The notes under the pieces were generated by a model. It did no database searches. It had not been told where the DNA came from and saw only the letters and a list, made by a program, of their open reading frames with translations. Below, piece by piece: positions 25,194 through 33,995 of a stretch of 64,000 bases of DNA. Numbering within the stretch: position 1 is the first letter of the stretch; each line of letters begins with the position of its first letter. Source of the stretch: Propionibacteriaceae bacterium AM104-82. GTDB taxonomy: Bacteria > Actinomycetota > Actinomycetes > Propionibacteriales > Propionibacteriaceae. The stretch is taken from positions 1 to 64,000 of the forward strand of contig JAQDQK010000015.1 of the NCBI GenBank assembly GCA_027658995.1. The letters are read 5' to 3'. Made by a program: the position numbers and the translations under genes.

Positions 25194-26189
25194 TCAGGCG
25201 TCCAAGCGGACCGTCCTGCCCGAGTGGGCCGACTCCTCGGCCGCCTGGGCGACGACGAGGGCCGCGACACCGTCGGCGACCGTCGGGGACACCTCGGTGC
25301 CGTTGTTGATCGCGTCGATGAAGGCCGTCAACTCGTCGCGGTACGCGTCGGCGTAGCGCTGCAGGAAGAAGTTGAGGTACGGCTGCTGCACACCGGAGGT
25401 CTCCGCGGTGTTGACCGACAGCGTGGTCTCGCGCCAGTTGTCCATGCTGACCGAGCCCTTCGACCCGTGCACCTCGAGGCGCTGGTCGTAGCCGGTGACG
25501 CAGCGACGGTTGTTGGTGATCGACGCGACCGCGCCGTCCTTGCCGCGCAGCAGCACGAAGGCGGCGTCGAAGTCGCCGGTGCCCTTCAGTTCCGGCAGCA
25601 CGTTCTGGCCGAAGGCGCTCACCTCGACGATGTCGCCGATGAAGAAGCGGGCCTCGTCGAAGTCGTGGATGGTCATGTCCTTGAACAGGCCGCCCGAGCC
25701 TGCGACGTACTCGGCCGACGGCGGCTGCGGGTCGCGGGCCACGATCACGACCTGCTCGATGTCGCCCAGTTCGCCTGCCTCGGCAAGCTCCTTGGCGCGC
25801 CGGATCGACGGGTCGTAGCGACGCTGGAAGCCGACCATGACGGGCGGGTGCTCGAACGTGGCGAGCTCGGCCTCGAGGGCGCGGGCCTCCTCGACGTCCT
25901 TGGCGACCGGCTTCTCGACGAGCACGGCCTTGCCTGCACGGGTCGCGCCGAGCACCTGCGGGGCGTGCGCGGCGGTCGGCGAGCCGATGATGACGGCGTC
26001 GACGTCCGGGTCGGCGAACAGTTCGTCGGCGTCCTTGTAGGCCTTGGCGCCGTAGAGCGCGGCGAGGTCCTCGGCCGCGGTTCCGATGGGATCGCACACG
26101 GCGATGAGCTCGGCCTGCGGGTGCGACGCGACGGTCTGGGCGTGCACCTTGCCGATCCGGCCTGCGCCGATGACGGCAACACGAAGCAT
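25194..26189 (-). CDS. iolG: Inositol 2-dehydrogenase
   Basis: This 331-residue Gfo/Idh/MocA oxidoreductase has the Rossmann motif GAGRIG at residues 8-13 and the EKP motif at 92-94. The catalytic block 'DMTIHDFDE' starts at 171, with Asp171 and His175 in the positions used by B. subtilis IolG. It should oxidise myo-inositol to scyllo-inosose with NAD+, the first step of the pathway. It lies 28 bases downstream of the transaldolase gene on the same strand, with AGGAG before its ATG. Choice of myo-inositol over other stereoisomers is inferred from context. Confidence 0.9.
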   Translation of the reverse strand: MLRVAVIGAGRIGKVHAQTVASHPQAELIAVCDPIGTAAEDLAALYGAKAYKDADELFADPDVDAVIIGSPTAAHAPQVLGATRAGKAVLVEKPVAKDVEEARALEAELATFEHPPVMVGFQRRYDPSIRRAKELAEAGELGDIEQVVIVARDPQPPSAEYVAGSGGLFKDMTIHDFDEARFFIGDIVEVSAFGQNVLPELKGTGDFDAAFVLLRGKDGAVASITNNRRCVTGYDQRLEVHGSKGSVSMDNWRETTLSVNTAETSGVQQPYLNFFLQRYADAYRDELTAFIDAINNGTEVSPTVADGVAALVVAQAAEESAHSGRTVRLDA

Positions 26190-26217
26190 GGGGGTTCTCC
26201 TAAGGGGGAAGGAAAGA

Positions 26218-27297
26218 TCAGGGGGCGGGGATCAGGATGTCGGTGACGAGCTGATCGAGGTCGGCGTCGGCGGCCAGGAACTGGCGGAGCGTCTTGCGGG
26301 TCGGGCCGAACTGCTCGAACTCCTCCTCCGACATGCCGTCGACGTCGTAGGCCTTGCGGAAGTCCTCGATGCGCATCAGTTCGTCCAGGTACTCCTTGCG
26401 GACCGGCTCGTTGATCCTGTCGACGACCTGGTAGTCCGAGGCGTTGATGATCTCCTGCCACTTGAACGGAGGGGAGACGACGAGGTCGCCGCCGACCAGT
26501 TCGGACCACTGCAGCACGTTGCGGAACGCGGCGGACAGGACGCGCGAGCGGAAGCCGCGCTCCTGGAAGATCTGGTAGGCCTTCTTGGCGCACGCGACGC
26601 CGGCCCATTCGAGCGCAGACGGGTCGATGAACATGCCATCGCGGGCGACGACCGACTTCAGCCAGTCGTCGAGGCGGCCGACCATGATGGTGACGACGGG
26701 GCCCATCTGCGAGATGTCGTGGCCCTCGGCGGCGCGCCGGTCCAGCCCGCGCTCGATGGCCTCGGCGGCCTTGACGGCCTGCGGCACGGAGAACGAGACG
26801 GTCACGTTGATGCTGACGCCGCGGTAGGTGGCGTCCTCGATCGCCTCGATGCCCGTCTTGGTCGCGGGGATCTTCACGACGATGTTCTCGGCCAGGTTGT
26901 GGAACTCCTCCGCCTGGTCGGCAAGTGCCTTGGCGTTGCGGTGGAAGCGGGGATCGGTCTGCACCGAGAGGCGGCCGTTGCGGCCGTTGTGCTCGTCGAA
27001 GATCGGCTTGAGAAGCTCGGCGGCCTCCACCGACAGGTCCTTGACGGCCTGCCAACCGATCGCGGCCTCGCCCCAGGTGGGGTTGGCGTCGGCGATGGCC
27101 TTGATGCGGGGGCGCCACACGTCGATGTTGGACTTGATGACGGTGTAGGCGATCACCGGATTACACGTCGCGCCGACCCCGCCGAACGAGATGGACTGGC
27201 GCAACTCTTCGAGATCCGACGAGTCGTTCCAGAGGGCGGTGGGGGTGGTCTGGGCGGCCGTCAGCAACGGCCCGGGCGTGTAATCGATGTTGCTCAT
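26218..27297 (-). CDS. Transaldolase-family protein
   Basis: This 359-residue protein starts at ATG 27297 after AGGAG. 'GVGATCNPVIAYTVI' corresponds to the transaldolase N-terminal TNP region. 'NIVVKIPATKTGIEAIE' contains the Schiff-base lysine in its KIPAT context. 'GVSINVTVSFSVPQAV' is the 'NxTlifs'-like strand. Divergent transaldolase-family proteins accompany some inositol and sugar clusters; the natural substrate is unproven. It heads the operon with iolG. A TGTRTGTACAWA operator lies about 90 bases upstream, so it is likely co-regulated with the iol genes. Confidence 0.85.
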   Translation of the reverse strand: MSNIDYTPGPLLTAAQTTPTALWNDSSDLEELRQSISFGGVGATCNPVIAYTVIKSNIDVWRPRIKAIADANPTWGEAAIGWQAVKDLSVEAAELLKPIFDEHNGRNGRLSVQTDPRFHRNAKALADQAEEFHNLAENIVVKIPATKTGIEAIEDATYRGVSINVTVSFSVPQAVKAAEAIERGLDRRAAEGHDISQMGPVVTIMVGRLDDWLKSVVARDGMFIDPSALEWAGVACAKKAYQIFQERGFRSRVLSAAFRNVLQWSELVGGDLVVSPPFKWQEIINASDYQVVDRINEPVRKEYLDELMRIEDFRKAYDVDGMSEEEFEQFGPTRKTLRQFLAADADLDQLVTDILIPAP

Positions 27298-27387
27298 CCT
27301 TGGCTCCTGGTGGACTGCTCTGCGCCCGGCCTCAATGCCGCGCGCCAACGCGACAAGTCAACCCCAATGTCCGGGTCGAGTCAAGTA

Positions 27388-27399
27388 TTTGTACACACA
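27388..27399 (-). promoter_or_regulatory. Putative iol operator A (TGTGTGTACAAA on minus strand)
   Basis: One of three matches to TGTRTGTACAWA, upstream of the transaldolase-iolG operon. TTGACT lies 5 bases downstream of it on the minus strand and may be the -35 box. The flanking ACACACAT (27393-27400) and ATGTGTGC (27410-27417) form a wider inverted repeat. Confidence 0.55.
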
Positions 27400-27437
27400 T
27401 ACGACGCACATGTGTGCTAATTCGGCCTTGAGCAGGC

Positions 27438-28181
27438 TCAGGAGGTGAACAGCGCGAACCGGAACGAGTACAGCGTCGGGCGGTAGATGTGCTGGCCGAT
27501 CTCGACGGGGCGGCCCTCGAGCGTGCGGCCGACCCGGTGCATCGTGAGCAGCGGGGCTCCGGCCTGCTCCCCGAGCGTCGCCGCCTCCTCCTGGGTGGCG
27601 CCGCGCGCCCCGATCTCCTGGGTCGCCGAGGCGATGTCGATGCCCCGGTTGTGGAGGCACTGGTACAGGCCCGCCTCGCCCAGTTCCTGCCAGGTGGGCG
27701 CGATGTCCAGGGGGATCAGGTTGGTCAGCACGGCGAGCGGGTGGTCGTCGGCGTAGCGCAGTCGGCTGACGGCGAGAAGCCCGTCGTCGGGGGCGAGACC
27801 GAGTTGCTCGGCCTCCTTCGCGGTCGCCTGCCTGACCTGGTAGCTCAGCACCTTCGTGGTGGGCACGAAGCCGGCCTCCGCCAGGTCCTCGTTGAGCGAG
27901 CTCAGCTTCATGGGCCGGTGCACGTGCGGAGGCGTCACGCGGGTGCCGACTCCGCGGCGTCGGGTCAGCAGCCCCTTGTTCGCGAGTTCCTGCAGCGCGC
28001 GCCGCGCGGTCGGCCGGGCGACGTCGAGCCGGTTGGCCATCGAGACCTCGTCCTCGATCATGGCGCCCGCCGGAAGCTCCCCGGAGAGGATGGCCGCCTC
28101 GATGGGCTGGGCGATCTGCTCATACAAAGGGGTCGAGGACGCCCGATCGATGACGATCGGCGGCGCGTACGTCTCCTCCAT
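27438..28181 (-). CDS. GntR-family regulator (HutC type), probable iol repressor
   Basis: This 247-residue protein has an N-terminal GntR winged helix ('PLYEQIAQPIEAAILSGELPAGAMIEDEVSMANRL', about residues 18-52, then 'ARPTARRALQELANKGLLTRRRGVGT'). A UTRA effector-binding domain follows ('DDGLLAVSRLRYADDHPLAVLTNLIPLDIAPTW'). ATG 28181 has GGAG upstream. The gene sits between the transaldolase-iolG operon and divergent iolC, as iolR does in the C. glutamicum cluster. Three copies of a 12-base motif mark its likely targets. The inducer is probably an inositol pathway intermediate. Confidence 0.88.
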   Translation of the reverse strand: MEETYAPPIVIDRASSTPLYEQIAQPIEAAILSGELPAGAMIEDEVSMANRLDVARPTARRALQELANKGLLTRRRGVGTRVTPPHVHRPMKLSSLNEDLAEAGFVPTTKVLSYQVRQATAKEAEQLGLAPDDGLLAVSRLRYADDHPLAVLTNLIPLDIAPTWQELGEAGLYQCLHNRGIDIASATQEIGARGATQEEAATLGEQAGAPLLTMHRVGRTLEGRPVEIGQHIYRPTLYSFRFALFTS

Positions 28182-28276
28182 GGTGACTCCTAGCAGCGTC
28201 GGGTCCGGCGGCAACTTTGCCCTGGGGTGGCCAAACCCATGGTAGAGGGGATCATAGCGGCAGGGAATACCCCCTT

Positions 28277-28288
28277 TATGTACACACA
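28277..28288 (-). promoter_or_regulatory. Putative iol operator B (TGTGTGTACATA on minus strand)
   Basis: A match to TGTRTGTACAWA between the GntR gene and iolC, 5 bases upstream of the likely iolC -35 box. It could control both divergent genes. Confidence 0.55.
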
Positions 28289-28293
28289 AAGAG

Positions 28294-28323
28294 TTGACCC
28301 GGGCGACGTCCGGCTGGCAGACT
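28294..28323 (+). promoter_or_regulatory. Probable iolC operon promoter
   Basis: TTGACC (28294-28299), 18 bases, CAGACT (28318-28323). Transcription would start near 28330, leaving room for the AGGAGG ribosome site before ATG 28349. Confidence 0.45.
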
Positions 28324-28348
28324 GAAACGCGGACGTAGGAGGTCGCCA

Positions 28349-29335
28349 ATGGTGGTGGATGACTCGCGAGCACCCGAGGTACTTGTCATCGGTCGATGCA
28401 GCGTGGACGTCTACCCGTTGGAGGTCGGCGTCAAGCTTGAGGACGTCAAGGTCTTCGGGAAGTTCCTGGGCGGCTCTGCCACCAACGTCGCCGTCGCGGC
28501 CGCCAGGTACGGGCACCGCGTCACCGCGCTGACCGGGGTCGGCGACGACCCGTTCGGACGGTTCGTGATCTCCGAACTCGAACACTTCGGCGTCGACGCC
28601 TCCGAGGTGGTCGTCAACGACCGGTTCAACACCCCTGTGACGTTCTGCGAGATCTTCCCGCCTGACAACTTCCCGCTCTACTTCTACCGGCAGCCCACCA
28701 CCCCCGACCTGGAGATCGGCCCGGGCGACCTGCCGGTCGACCTCGACAAGTACAAGATCATCTGGCTGACGGGCACCGGGCTCGCGCACGAGCCGTCCCG
28801 CTCGGCGCACCACGCCGTCCTCGCCGCCGCCGTGAACTCCACCATCGTGCTCGACCTCGACTACCGCGAGCGCTTCTGGGCCGACGAGGGCGTGCCGCGG
28901 CGCGCGATGGGAGACGTGCTTCCCCACGTCGACGTCGCGATCGGCAACCTCGAGGAGTGCAGGATCGCCACGGGGGAGAGCGACCCCGAGCGGGCCGCCG
29001 ACGCGCTGCTCGCGATGGGCGTCACCATCGCCATCGTCAAGCAGGGGCCGGTCGGCACGCTGGTGAAGTCCGCCAACGAGCGCGCGTTCATGCCGGCGAT
29101 CCCCGTCGAGGTCGTCAACGGACTGGGCGCGGGCGACGCGTTCGGCGGGGCCGTGTGCCACGGCCTGCTGGAGGGCTGGGCGCCGCACCGGATCATCGAG
29201 TTCGCCTCTGCCGCCGGGGCGATCGCCACCACGCACATCGAATGCGCCTCGATCATGCCGACCGAGGCGGAGGTCGACGCGCTGCTCGCCGAACACCCCG
29301 AGGTCACCGGGGCATTGGACGTGTGGTCGCGATGA
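28349..29335 (+). CDS. iolC: 5-dehydro-2-deoxygluconokinase
   Basis: This 328-residue PfkB-family kinase begins with 'VLVIGRCSVDVYPLEVG', has the substrate-binding 'GGSATNVAVAAARYG' (about residues 40-55) and the PfkB anion-hole motif 'NGLGAGDAFGG' with catalytic base Asp263. It phosphorylates 5-dehydro-2-deoxy-D-gluconate with ATP in inositol breakdown. AGGAGG precedes ATG 28349. Its stop overlaps the aldolase start (ATGA), beginning a tightly coupled operon. Length and N-terminus fit actinobacterial IolC. Confidence 0.93.
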   Translation: MVVDDSRAPEVLVIGRCSVDVYPLEVGVKLEDVKVFGKFLGGSATNVAVAAARYGHRVTALTGVGDDPFGRFVISELEHFGVDASEVVVNDRFNTPVTFCEIFPPDNFPLYFYRQPTTPDLEIGPGDLPVDLDKYKIIWLTGTGLAHEPSRSAHHAVLAAAVNSTIVLDLDYRERFWADEGVPRRAMGDVLPHVDVAIGNLEECRIATGESDPERAADALLAMGVTIAIVKQGPVGTLVKSANERAFMPAIPVEVVNGLGAGDAFGGAVCHGLLEGWAPHRIIEFASAAGAIATTHIECASIMPTEAEVDALLAEHPEVTGALDVWSR

Positions 29336-30198
29336 GCCTGATCCGCCGACTCGCAGAACTGCGCTTCCACCAGCCCGAGGCCTTCGCCGAGGCGCTTGCC
29401 ACCCGCGAACACGGCGGCCTGCCCGAGGACCGCAGCAAGGCACTCTTCGTCGCGGCTGACCACCCCGGACGCAACTCGCTCTCGGCGGGCGGCGACCCGA
29501 TGGCGATGGCCGACCGCGAGGACTACCTGCAGCGCTGCATCACCGCACTGTCGCGCCCGGGCGTCACCGGCTTCCTGGGCACCCCCGACATGGTCGAGGA
29601 CCTCACGGTGCTCGGCGCACTCGACGGCAAGGTCGTGCTCGGCTCCATGAACCGTTCGGGCCTGGCGGGCGGGAGGTTCGCCGTCGACGACCGAGTCACG
29701 GCCTACGACCCGGCTGGCATCGTCGCCTCGCGCCTCGACGGCGGCAAGATGCTGCTGCGGATCGACCTCGACGACCCGGCGACCCCCGCGATGCTGGAGC
29801 GCGCAGGACGCCTCGTCTCCGAGTTGGCCGCCGCGGGCAGGATCGCGGTGATCGAGCCATTCATGGTGACGCCCTCCCCCGAGGGGCCCGTCCACGCACT
29901 CGACGCGGACAACATCGTCCGGTCGATCACCATCGCCTCGGCGCTCGGCAACACGTCGGCTCGCACCTGGCTGAAGATCCCGTGCACCGCCGACGTCGCG
30001 CGCACCGTCGCCGCCACCACGCTGCCCTGCCTGATGCTCGGCGGCGACGTGCCTGACGACCCCTACGCCGCCGTCACCAGTTGGCGCGACGCGCTCGCCC
30101 AACCCAACGCCATGGGCCTCGTGCTCGGGCGCTCCCTGCTGTTCCCGCGCGACGGCGACGTCGCGGCAAACGTCGACCGAATCGTGGAGGTCCTGTGA
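29332..30198 (+). CDS. Cgl0159-family (beta/alpha)8 aldolase-like protein
   Basis: This 288-residue protein is of the Cgl0159 type, found next to iolC in C. glutamicum. Recognisable parts are 'ALFVAADHPGRNSLSAGG' near residue 40, 'ITALSRPGVTGFLGTPDM' and the lysine-bearing strand 'TWLKIPCTADV'. It most likely cleaves 2-deoxy-5-keto-D-gluconate 6-phosphate to dihydroxyacetone phosphate and malonate semialdehyde, replacing IolJ. No IolJ-type gene is in the window. The lysine in LKIP could form the Schiff base. Function is inferred from family and operon position. Confidence 0.85.
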   Translation: MSLIRRLAELRFHQPEAFAEALATREHGGLPEDRSKALFVAADHPGRNSLSAGGDPMAMADREDYLQRCITALSRPGVTGFLGTPDMVEDLTVLGALDGKVVLGSMNRSGLAGGRFAVDDRVTAYDPAGIVASRLDGGKMLLRIDLDDPATPAMLERAGRLVSELAAAGRIAVIEPFMVTPSPEGPVHALDADNIVRSITIASALGNTSARTWLKIPCTADVARTVAATTLPCLMLGGDVPDDPYAAVTSWRDALAQPNAMGLVLGRSLLFPRDGDVAANVDRIVEVL

Positions 30199-31082
30199 GC
30201 GACAACGACACCTATGTGATCCGTGCCGGATCCACGGCGCACGGCCAGTTCGAGACGGACGTGGACGCCGGCCGGGCCGGATGGGAGTGGAGCAGCATCC
30301 GGGTGCTGAACCTGCCCGCCGGTGGCTCCGAGACCGTCGAGACCGGCGAGGATGAGATCCTGGTGCTCCCGCTCAGCGGCGCCTGCACCGTGACCTCCGA
30401 CGGCGAACGGATCGACCTCGCGGGCCGCCCCGAGGTGTGGACGGCGATCACCGACTACCTCTACGTCCCACGGCGCAGCACCGTCACCATCAGCAGCGTC
30501 GACGGCGGCCGCTTCGCACTGCCCGGCTCCAAGGCGACCACCGACAAGCCGCTTCGCTACTGCCCGGTCACCGAGGTCGGCACGGGCCTGCGCGGGACAG
30601 GCAACTGCTCCCGCCAGGTCAACAACTACGCCCTCGGCAACGCCGTCGAGACCTCGCACCTGCTGGTCTGTGAGGTGCTGACCCCCAGCGGCAACTGGTC
30701 CAGCTACCCGCCCCACAAGCACGACGAGCACACCGACGTCGAGCGGGTGCTCGAGGAGATCTACTACTACGAGGTGCGGCCGGGACGCGGCGACGTGCCA
30801 GGCATGGCGCTGCAGCGCATCTACCCCTCGCCCGCGGGCGACATCGACGTGTGCGCAGAGGTCCACTCGGGCGACGTCGTGGTGATGCCCTTCGGCTATC
30901 ACGGCCCCTCCGTCGCCGCCCCGGGCTACGACCTTTACTATCTCAACGTCATGGCCGGTCCCGCCGAGGACTCGACCTGGCTGATGACCGACGATCCGCA
31001 CCACACGTGGATCCGCGAAACCTGGAATGACTCGGACGTCGATCCGCGCCTTCCCATGACCCCCCTCAACACCCAGGAGTGA
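30195..31082 (+). CDS. iolB: 5-deoxy-glucuronate isomerase
   Basis: This 295-residue bicupin matches IolB. The metal-binding 'PPHKHDEH' has His174, His176 and His179, with a later 'MPFGYHGPSVAAPGYDLYYLNVMAG' containing further ligands. It isomerises 5-deoxy-D-glucuronate to 5-dehydro-2-deoxy-D-gluconate, the IolC substrate. The GTG start overlaps the preceding stop (GTGA), consistent with translational coupling. It ends 5 bases before iolD. Confidence 0.94.
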   Translation: MSDNDTYVIRAGSTAHGQFETDVDAGRAGWEWSSIRVLNLPAGGSETVETGEDEILVLPLSGACTVTSDGERIDLAGRPEVWTAITDYLYVPRRSTVTISSVDGGRFALPGSKATTDKPLRYCPVTEVGTGLRGTGNCSRQVNNYALGNAVETSHLLVCEVLTPSGNWSSYPPHKHDEHTDVERVLEEIYYYEVRPGRGDVPGMALQRIYPSPAGDIDVCAEVHSGDVVVMPFGYHGPSVAAPGYDLYYLNVMAGPAEDSTWLMTDDPHHTWIRETWNDSDVDPRLPMTPLNTQE

Positions 31083-31087
31083 CATCC

Positions 31088-32956
31088 ATGAGCGAGACCG
31101 TGCGACTCACCGTCGGCCAAGCCATCATCCGGTTCCTCGTCAACCAGTTCGTGGAGAGCGACGGCGAGACCGAACGCCTCATCGTCGGCGCCATGGGCAT
31201 CTTCGGACACGGCAACGTCGCGGGCATCGGCCAGGCGCTGCTGCAGAACGAGATCGACCCCACCCCCGACGGCGGCGAGATGGCCTACATCATGCCCCGC
31301 AACGAGCAGGGCATGGTCAACGCCGCCGCCGCGTTCGCGAAGGCGACCAACCGGCGCCAGACCTGGATGTGCACCTCCTCGATCGGCCCCGGCGCGCTCA
31401 ACATGGTCACCGGCGCGGCGCTCGCCACCACCAACCGGCTCCCGGTGCTGCTGTTCCCCTCCGACCAGTTCGCCACCCGCAACCCCGACCCGGTGCTGCA
31501 GCAGGTCGAGGACCCGACGTCGCTGATGACGGCGGCCACCGACTGCTTCCGGCCCGTCTCGCGCTACTTCGACCGGATCGAGCGCCCCGAGCAGCTCATC
31601 CCGTCGCTGCTCGCCGGGCTCCGCGTGCTGACCGACCCCGCCGACACCGGCGCCGTCACGATCGCGCTGCCGCAGGACGTGCAGGCCGAGGCCCACGACT
31701 TCCCCGTCGAGTTCTTCCGCCCCCGCACCTGGCGGATCCGTCGCCCCGCGCCCGAGCCGATCGCCATCGAGCGCGCGGCCCAGATGATCCGCGACGCCAA
31801 GCGCCCGATGGTCGTCTCCGGCGGCGGCACCATCTACTCGCTCGCCTCCGAGGAACTGCGCGCGTTCGCCTCGGCCACCGGCATCCCCGTCTCCGACACG
31901 CAGGCGGGCAAGGGCGCCATCAACTTCGACCACGAGTGCGCCGTCGGCGGCGTCGGCTCGACGGGAGCCGCGTCCGCCAACGCGATCGCCGACCAGGCAG
32001 ACGTCGTGATCGGCATCGGCACCCGCTACTCCGACTTCACCACCGCGTCGCACACGCAGTTCAAGAACCCCGACGTGAAGTTCATCAACATCAACGTCGG
32101 CGCCTTCGACGCCGCCAAGCACTCCGCCGAGATGGTCGTCGCCGACGCCCGCGAGGCGCTCGTGGCGCTCACCGCCGCGCTCGAGGGCTACCGCGTCGAC
32201 GCGTCCTACACCGCCGAGATCGCCAAGCTCCGCGACGAGTGGGCCGAGGCGACCCGCCAGTGCTACACCGTCGGCAACCAGCCGCTCCCTGCGCAGACCG
32301 AGGTGTTCGGCGCCCTCAACGAACTGCTGGGCGACGACGACGTGGTGATCAACGCGGCGGGCTCGATGCCGGGCGACCTGCAGTGCCTGTGGCAGGCCCG
32401 CACCCCGAAGCAGTACCACGTCGAGTACGCCTTCTCGACCATGGGCTACGAGATCCCCGCCGCGATGGGCGTCAAGCTTGCGTTCCCCGAGTCCGAGGTC
32501 GTCGCGATCGTCGGGGACGGCACCTACCAGATGCTGCCCATGGAGCTGGCCACCATCGTCCAGGAGGGCGTCAAGGTCATCTTCGTGCTGCTGCAGAACT
32601 ACGGCTTCGCGTCGATCGGCGCGCTGTCGGAGTCGCGCGGATCGCAGCGCTTCGGCACCAAGTACCGCTCCGGCAAGGGCGAACTGCTGCCCGTCGACAT
32701 CGCGGCCAACGCCGAGTCGTGGGGCATCAACGTGCTGCGCGTGAAGACCATCGACGAGTTCAAGGCGGCCTACGCCGAGGCCAAGGAGATGGACCGCGCG
32801 GTGATGATCCACATCGAGACCGACCTGATGGGCCCGAACCCGCCCGGGTCGAGCTGGTGGGACGTCCCCGTCAGCGAGGTCTCGCGCCTCGAATCGACGC
32901 AGCAGGCCTTCGAGGACTACGTCCGCGACCGCGCTCCGCAGCGCCACTACCTCTGA
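31088..32956 (+). CDS. iolD: 3D-(3,5/4)-trihydroxycyclohexane-1,2-dione hydrolase
   Basis: This 622-residue thiamine-diphosphate enzyme has the acetolactate-synthase fold. The ThDP-binding motif runs from GDG at residues 476-478 to Asn504 ('LLQNYG'). The N-terminal 'NEQGMVNAAAAFAKAT' carries a Glu that fits the cofactor-activating position. It opens the ring of the trihydroxycyclohexane dione to 5-deoxy-glucuronate. I chose ATG 31088, with AGGAG 8 bases upstream, over a GTG three codons earlier. Length is as expected for IolD. Confidence 0.95.
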   Translation: MSETVRLTVGQAIIRFLVNQFVESDGETERLIVGAMGIFGHGNVAGIGQALLQNEIDPTPDGGEMAYIMPRNEQGMVNAAAAFAKATNRRQTWMCTSSIGPGALNMVTGAALATTNRLPVLLFPSDQFATRNPDPVLQQVEDPTSLMTAATDCFRPVSRYFDRIERPEQLIPSLLAGLRVLTDPADTGAVTIALPQDVQAEAHDFPVEFFRPRTWRIRRPAPEPIAIERAAQMIRDAKRPMVVSGGGTIYSLASEELRAFASATGIPVSDTQAGKGAINFDHECAVGGVGSTGAASANAIADQADVVIGIGTRYSDFTTASHTQFKNPDVKFININVGAFDAAKHSAEMVVADAREALVALTAALEGYRVDASYTAEIAKLRDEWAEATRQCYTVGNQPLPAQTEVFGALNELLGDDDVVINAAGSMPGDLQCLWQARTPKQYHVEYAFSTMGYEIPAAMGVKLAFPESEVVAIVGDGTYQMLPMELATIVQEGVKVIFVLLQNYGFASIGALSESRGSQRFGTKYRSGKGELLPVDIAANAESWGINVLRVKTIDEFKAAYAEAKEMDRAVMIHIETDLMGPNPPGSSWWDVPVSEVSRLESTQQAFEDYVRDRAPQRHYL

Positions 32957-33002
32957 TCGACCGGGCATCGCCCGTCAACCCACGAACAACAAGGAGACAC
33001 AC

Positions 33003-33863
33003 ATGAAGATCGCTGGTGCGCCCATTTCCTGGGGCGTGTGCGAGGTCCCGAACTGGGGCTACCAGATGACGCCGGAGCGCGTGCTGACCGAGATGAAGGA
33101 GATCGGCCTGACGGCGACCGAGTTCGGCCCGCAGGGCTGGCTCCCCGTCGACGCAGAGGAGCGGGCCGCCGTGGTCGGCAAGTTCGGCCTCAAGCCCGTC
33201 GGCTCGTTCTTCCTCGCCGTCATGCACGACCCCGGCTTCGACCCGATCCCGCAGGTCGAGCAGGAACTGAAGGCGTTCGAGGCGGCAGGCGGCGAGTTCC
33301 TGGTGCTGGCCGCCGACTCCGGCCAGGACGGCTACGACGACCGCCCCGAGCTCGACGAGGAGGGCTGGGCGACCCTGTTCAACAACATGTCGCGGATCCG
33401 CGATGTCTGCGCGGCGCAGGGCGTCACCGCCTGCATCCACCCCCACTGGGGAACCATGGTCCAGAACGTCGACGAGGTGGAGCGCGTGCTCGACAACTCG
33501 ACGGTCGGCCTGTGCCTCGACACCGGCCACCTGACCGCAGGCGGCGCCGACGTCGTCGAACTGGTGCGCAAGTACGCCGACCGCGTCGACATCGTGCACG
33601 CCAAGGACGTCAACAAGGCCATGACCGACAAGTTGCTGCCCGGCGAGCTCACCTGGAGCGAGGGCATCAAGGGCGGCATGTTCACCCCGATCGGCCAGGG
33701 CGACATCGACTTCGCGGCGATCGTCGGGCTGCTCGACGGCGCCGGCTTCGACGGCTACTGGGTGCTCGAGCAGGACATCATGCTCGACGAGGAGCCCCCG
33801 GCCGACGGCGGCCCGGTCGCCAACGCCAAGGCCAGCTTCGAGGCCCTCGCGGCCCTGGCCTGA
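33003..33863 (+). CDS. iolE: Myo-inosose-2 dehydratase (sugar isomerase-like TIM barrel)
   Basis: This 286-residue TIM-barrel protein begins 'KIAGAPISWGVCEVPNWGYQM'. It has 'EFGPQGWLP', 'CIHPHWGTMVQN', 'GLCLDTGHLTAGGAD' and 'DIVHAKDVN', the metal-binding positions of the inosose dehydratase / xylose-isomerase-like family. As the last gene of the iolC operon it most likely dehydrates scyllo-inosose. A paralogue at 39134-40063 shares the 'SWGVW/C' start, so one of the two may act as IolE on another stereoisomer or as IolH. Assignment between them rests on operon position. Confidence 0.8.
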   Translation: MKIAGAPISWGVCEVPNWGYQMTPERVLTEMKEIGLTATEFGPQGWLPVDAEERAAVVGKFGLKPVGSFFLAVMHDPGFDPIPQVEQELKAFEAAGGEFLVLAADSGQDGYDDRPELDEEGWATLFNNMSRIRDVCAAQGVTACIHPHWGTMVQNVDEVERVLDNSTVGLCLDTGHLTAGGADVVELVRKYADRVDIVHAKDVNKAMTDKLLPGELTWSEGIKGGMFTPIGQGDIDFAAIVGLLDGAGFDGYWVLEQDIMLDEEPPADGGPVANAKASFEALAALA

Positions 33864-33886
33864 GCCCCGCGCCTGAGCGCACGCAC

Positions 33887-33921
33887 CGATGGCCCCGTGG
33901 ACGAGTTCCGCGGGGCCATCG
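33887..33921 (+). terminator. Terminator of the iolC-iolE operon
   Basis: CGATGGCCCCG (33887-33897) pairs perfectly with CGGGGCCATCG (33911-33921), 23 bases after the iolE stop. No T-run follows, as is common at high GC. Confidence 0.6.
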
Positions 33922-33995
33922 TCGTCCCCAGGCCTTGTCGGAGCCGGTGGACCCGCCGCTTGCCACACTGGAGCCTCGTCGAGCGAGGAGGACGC

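Noticed and set aside
30938..32968. Long minus-strand frame opposite iolD
   Set aside because: It is a shadow; iolD on the plus strand has a complete ThDP motif.
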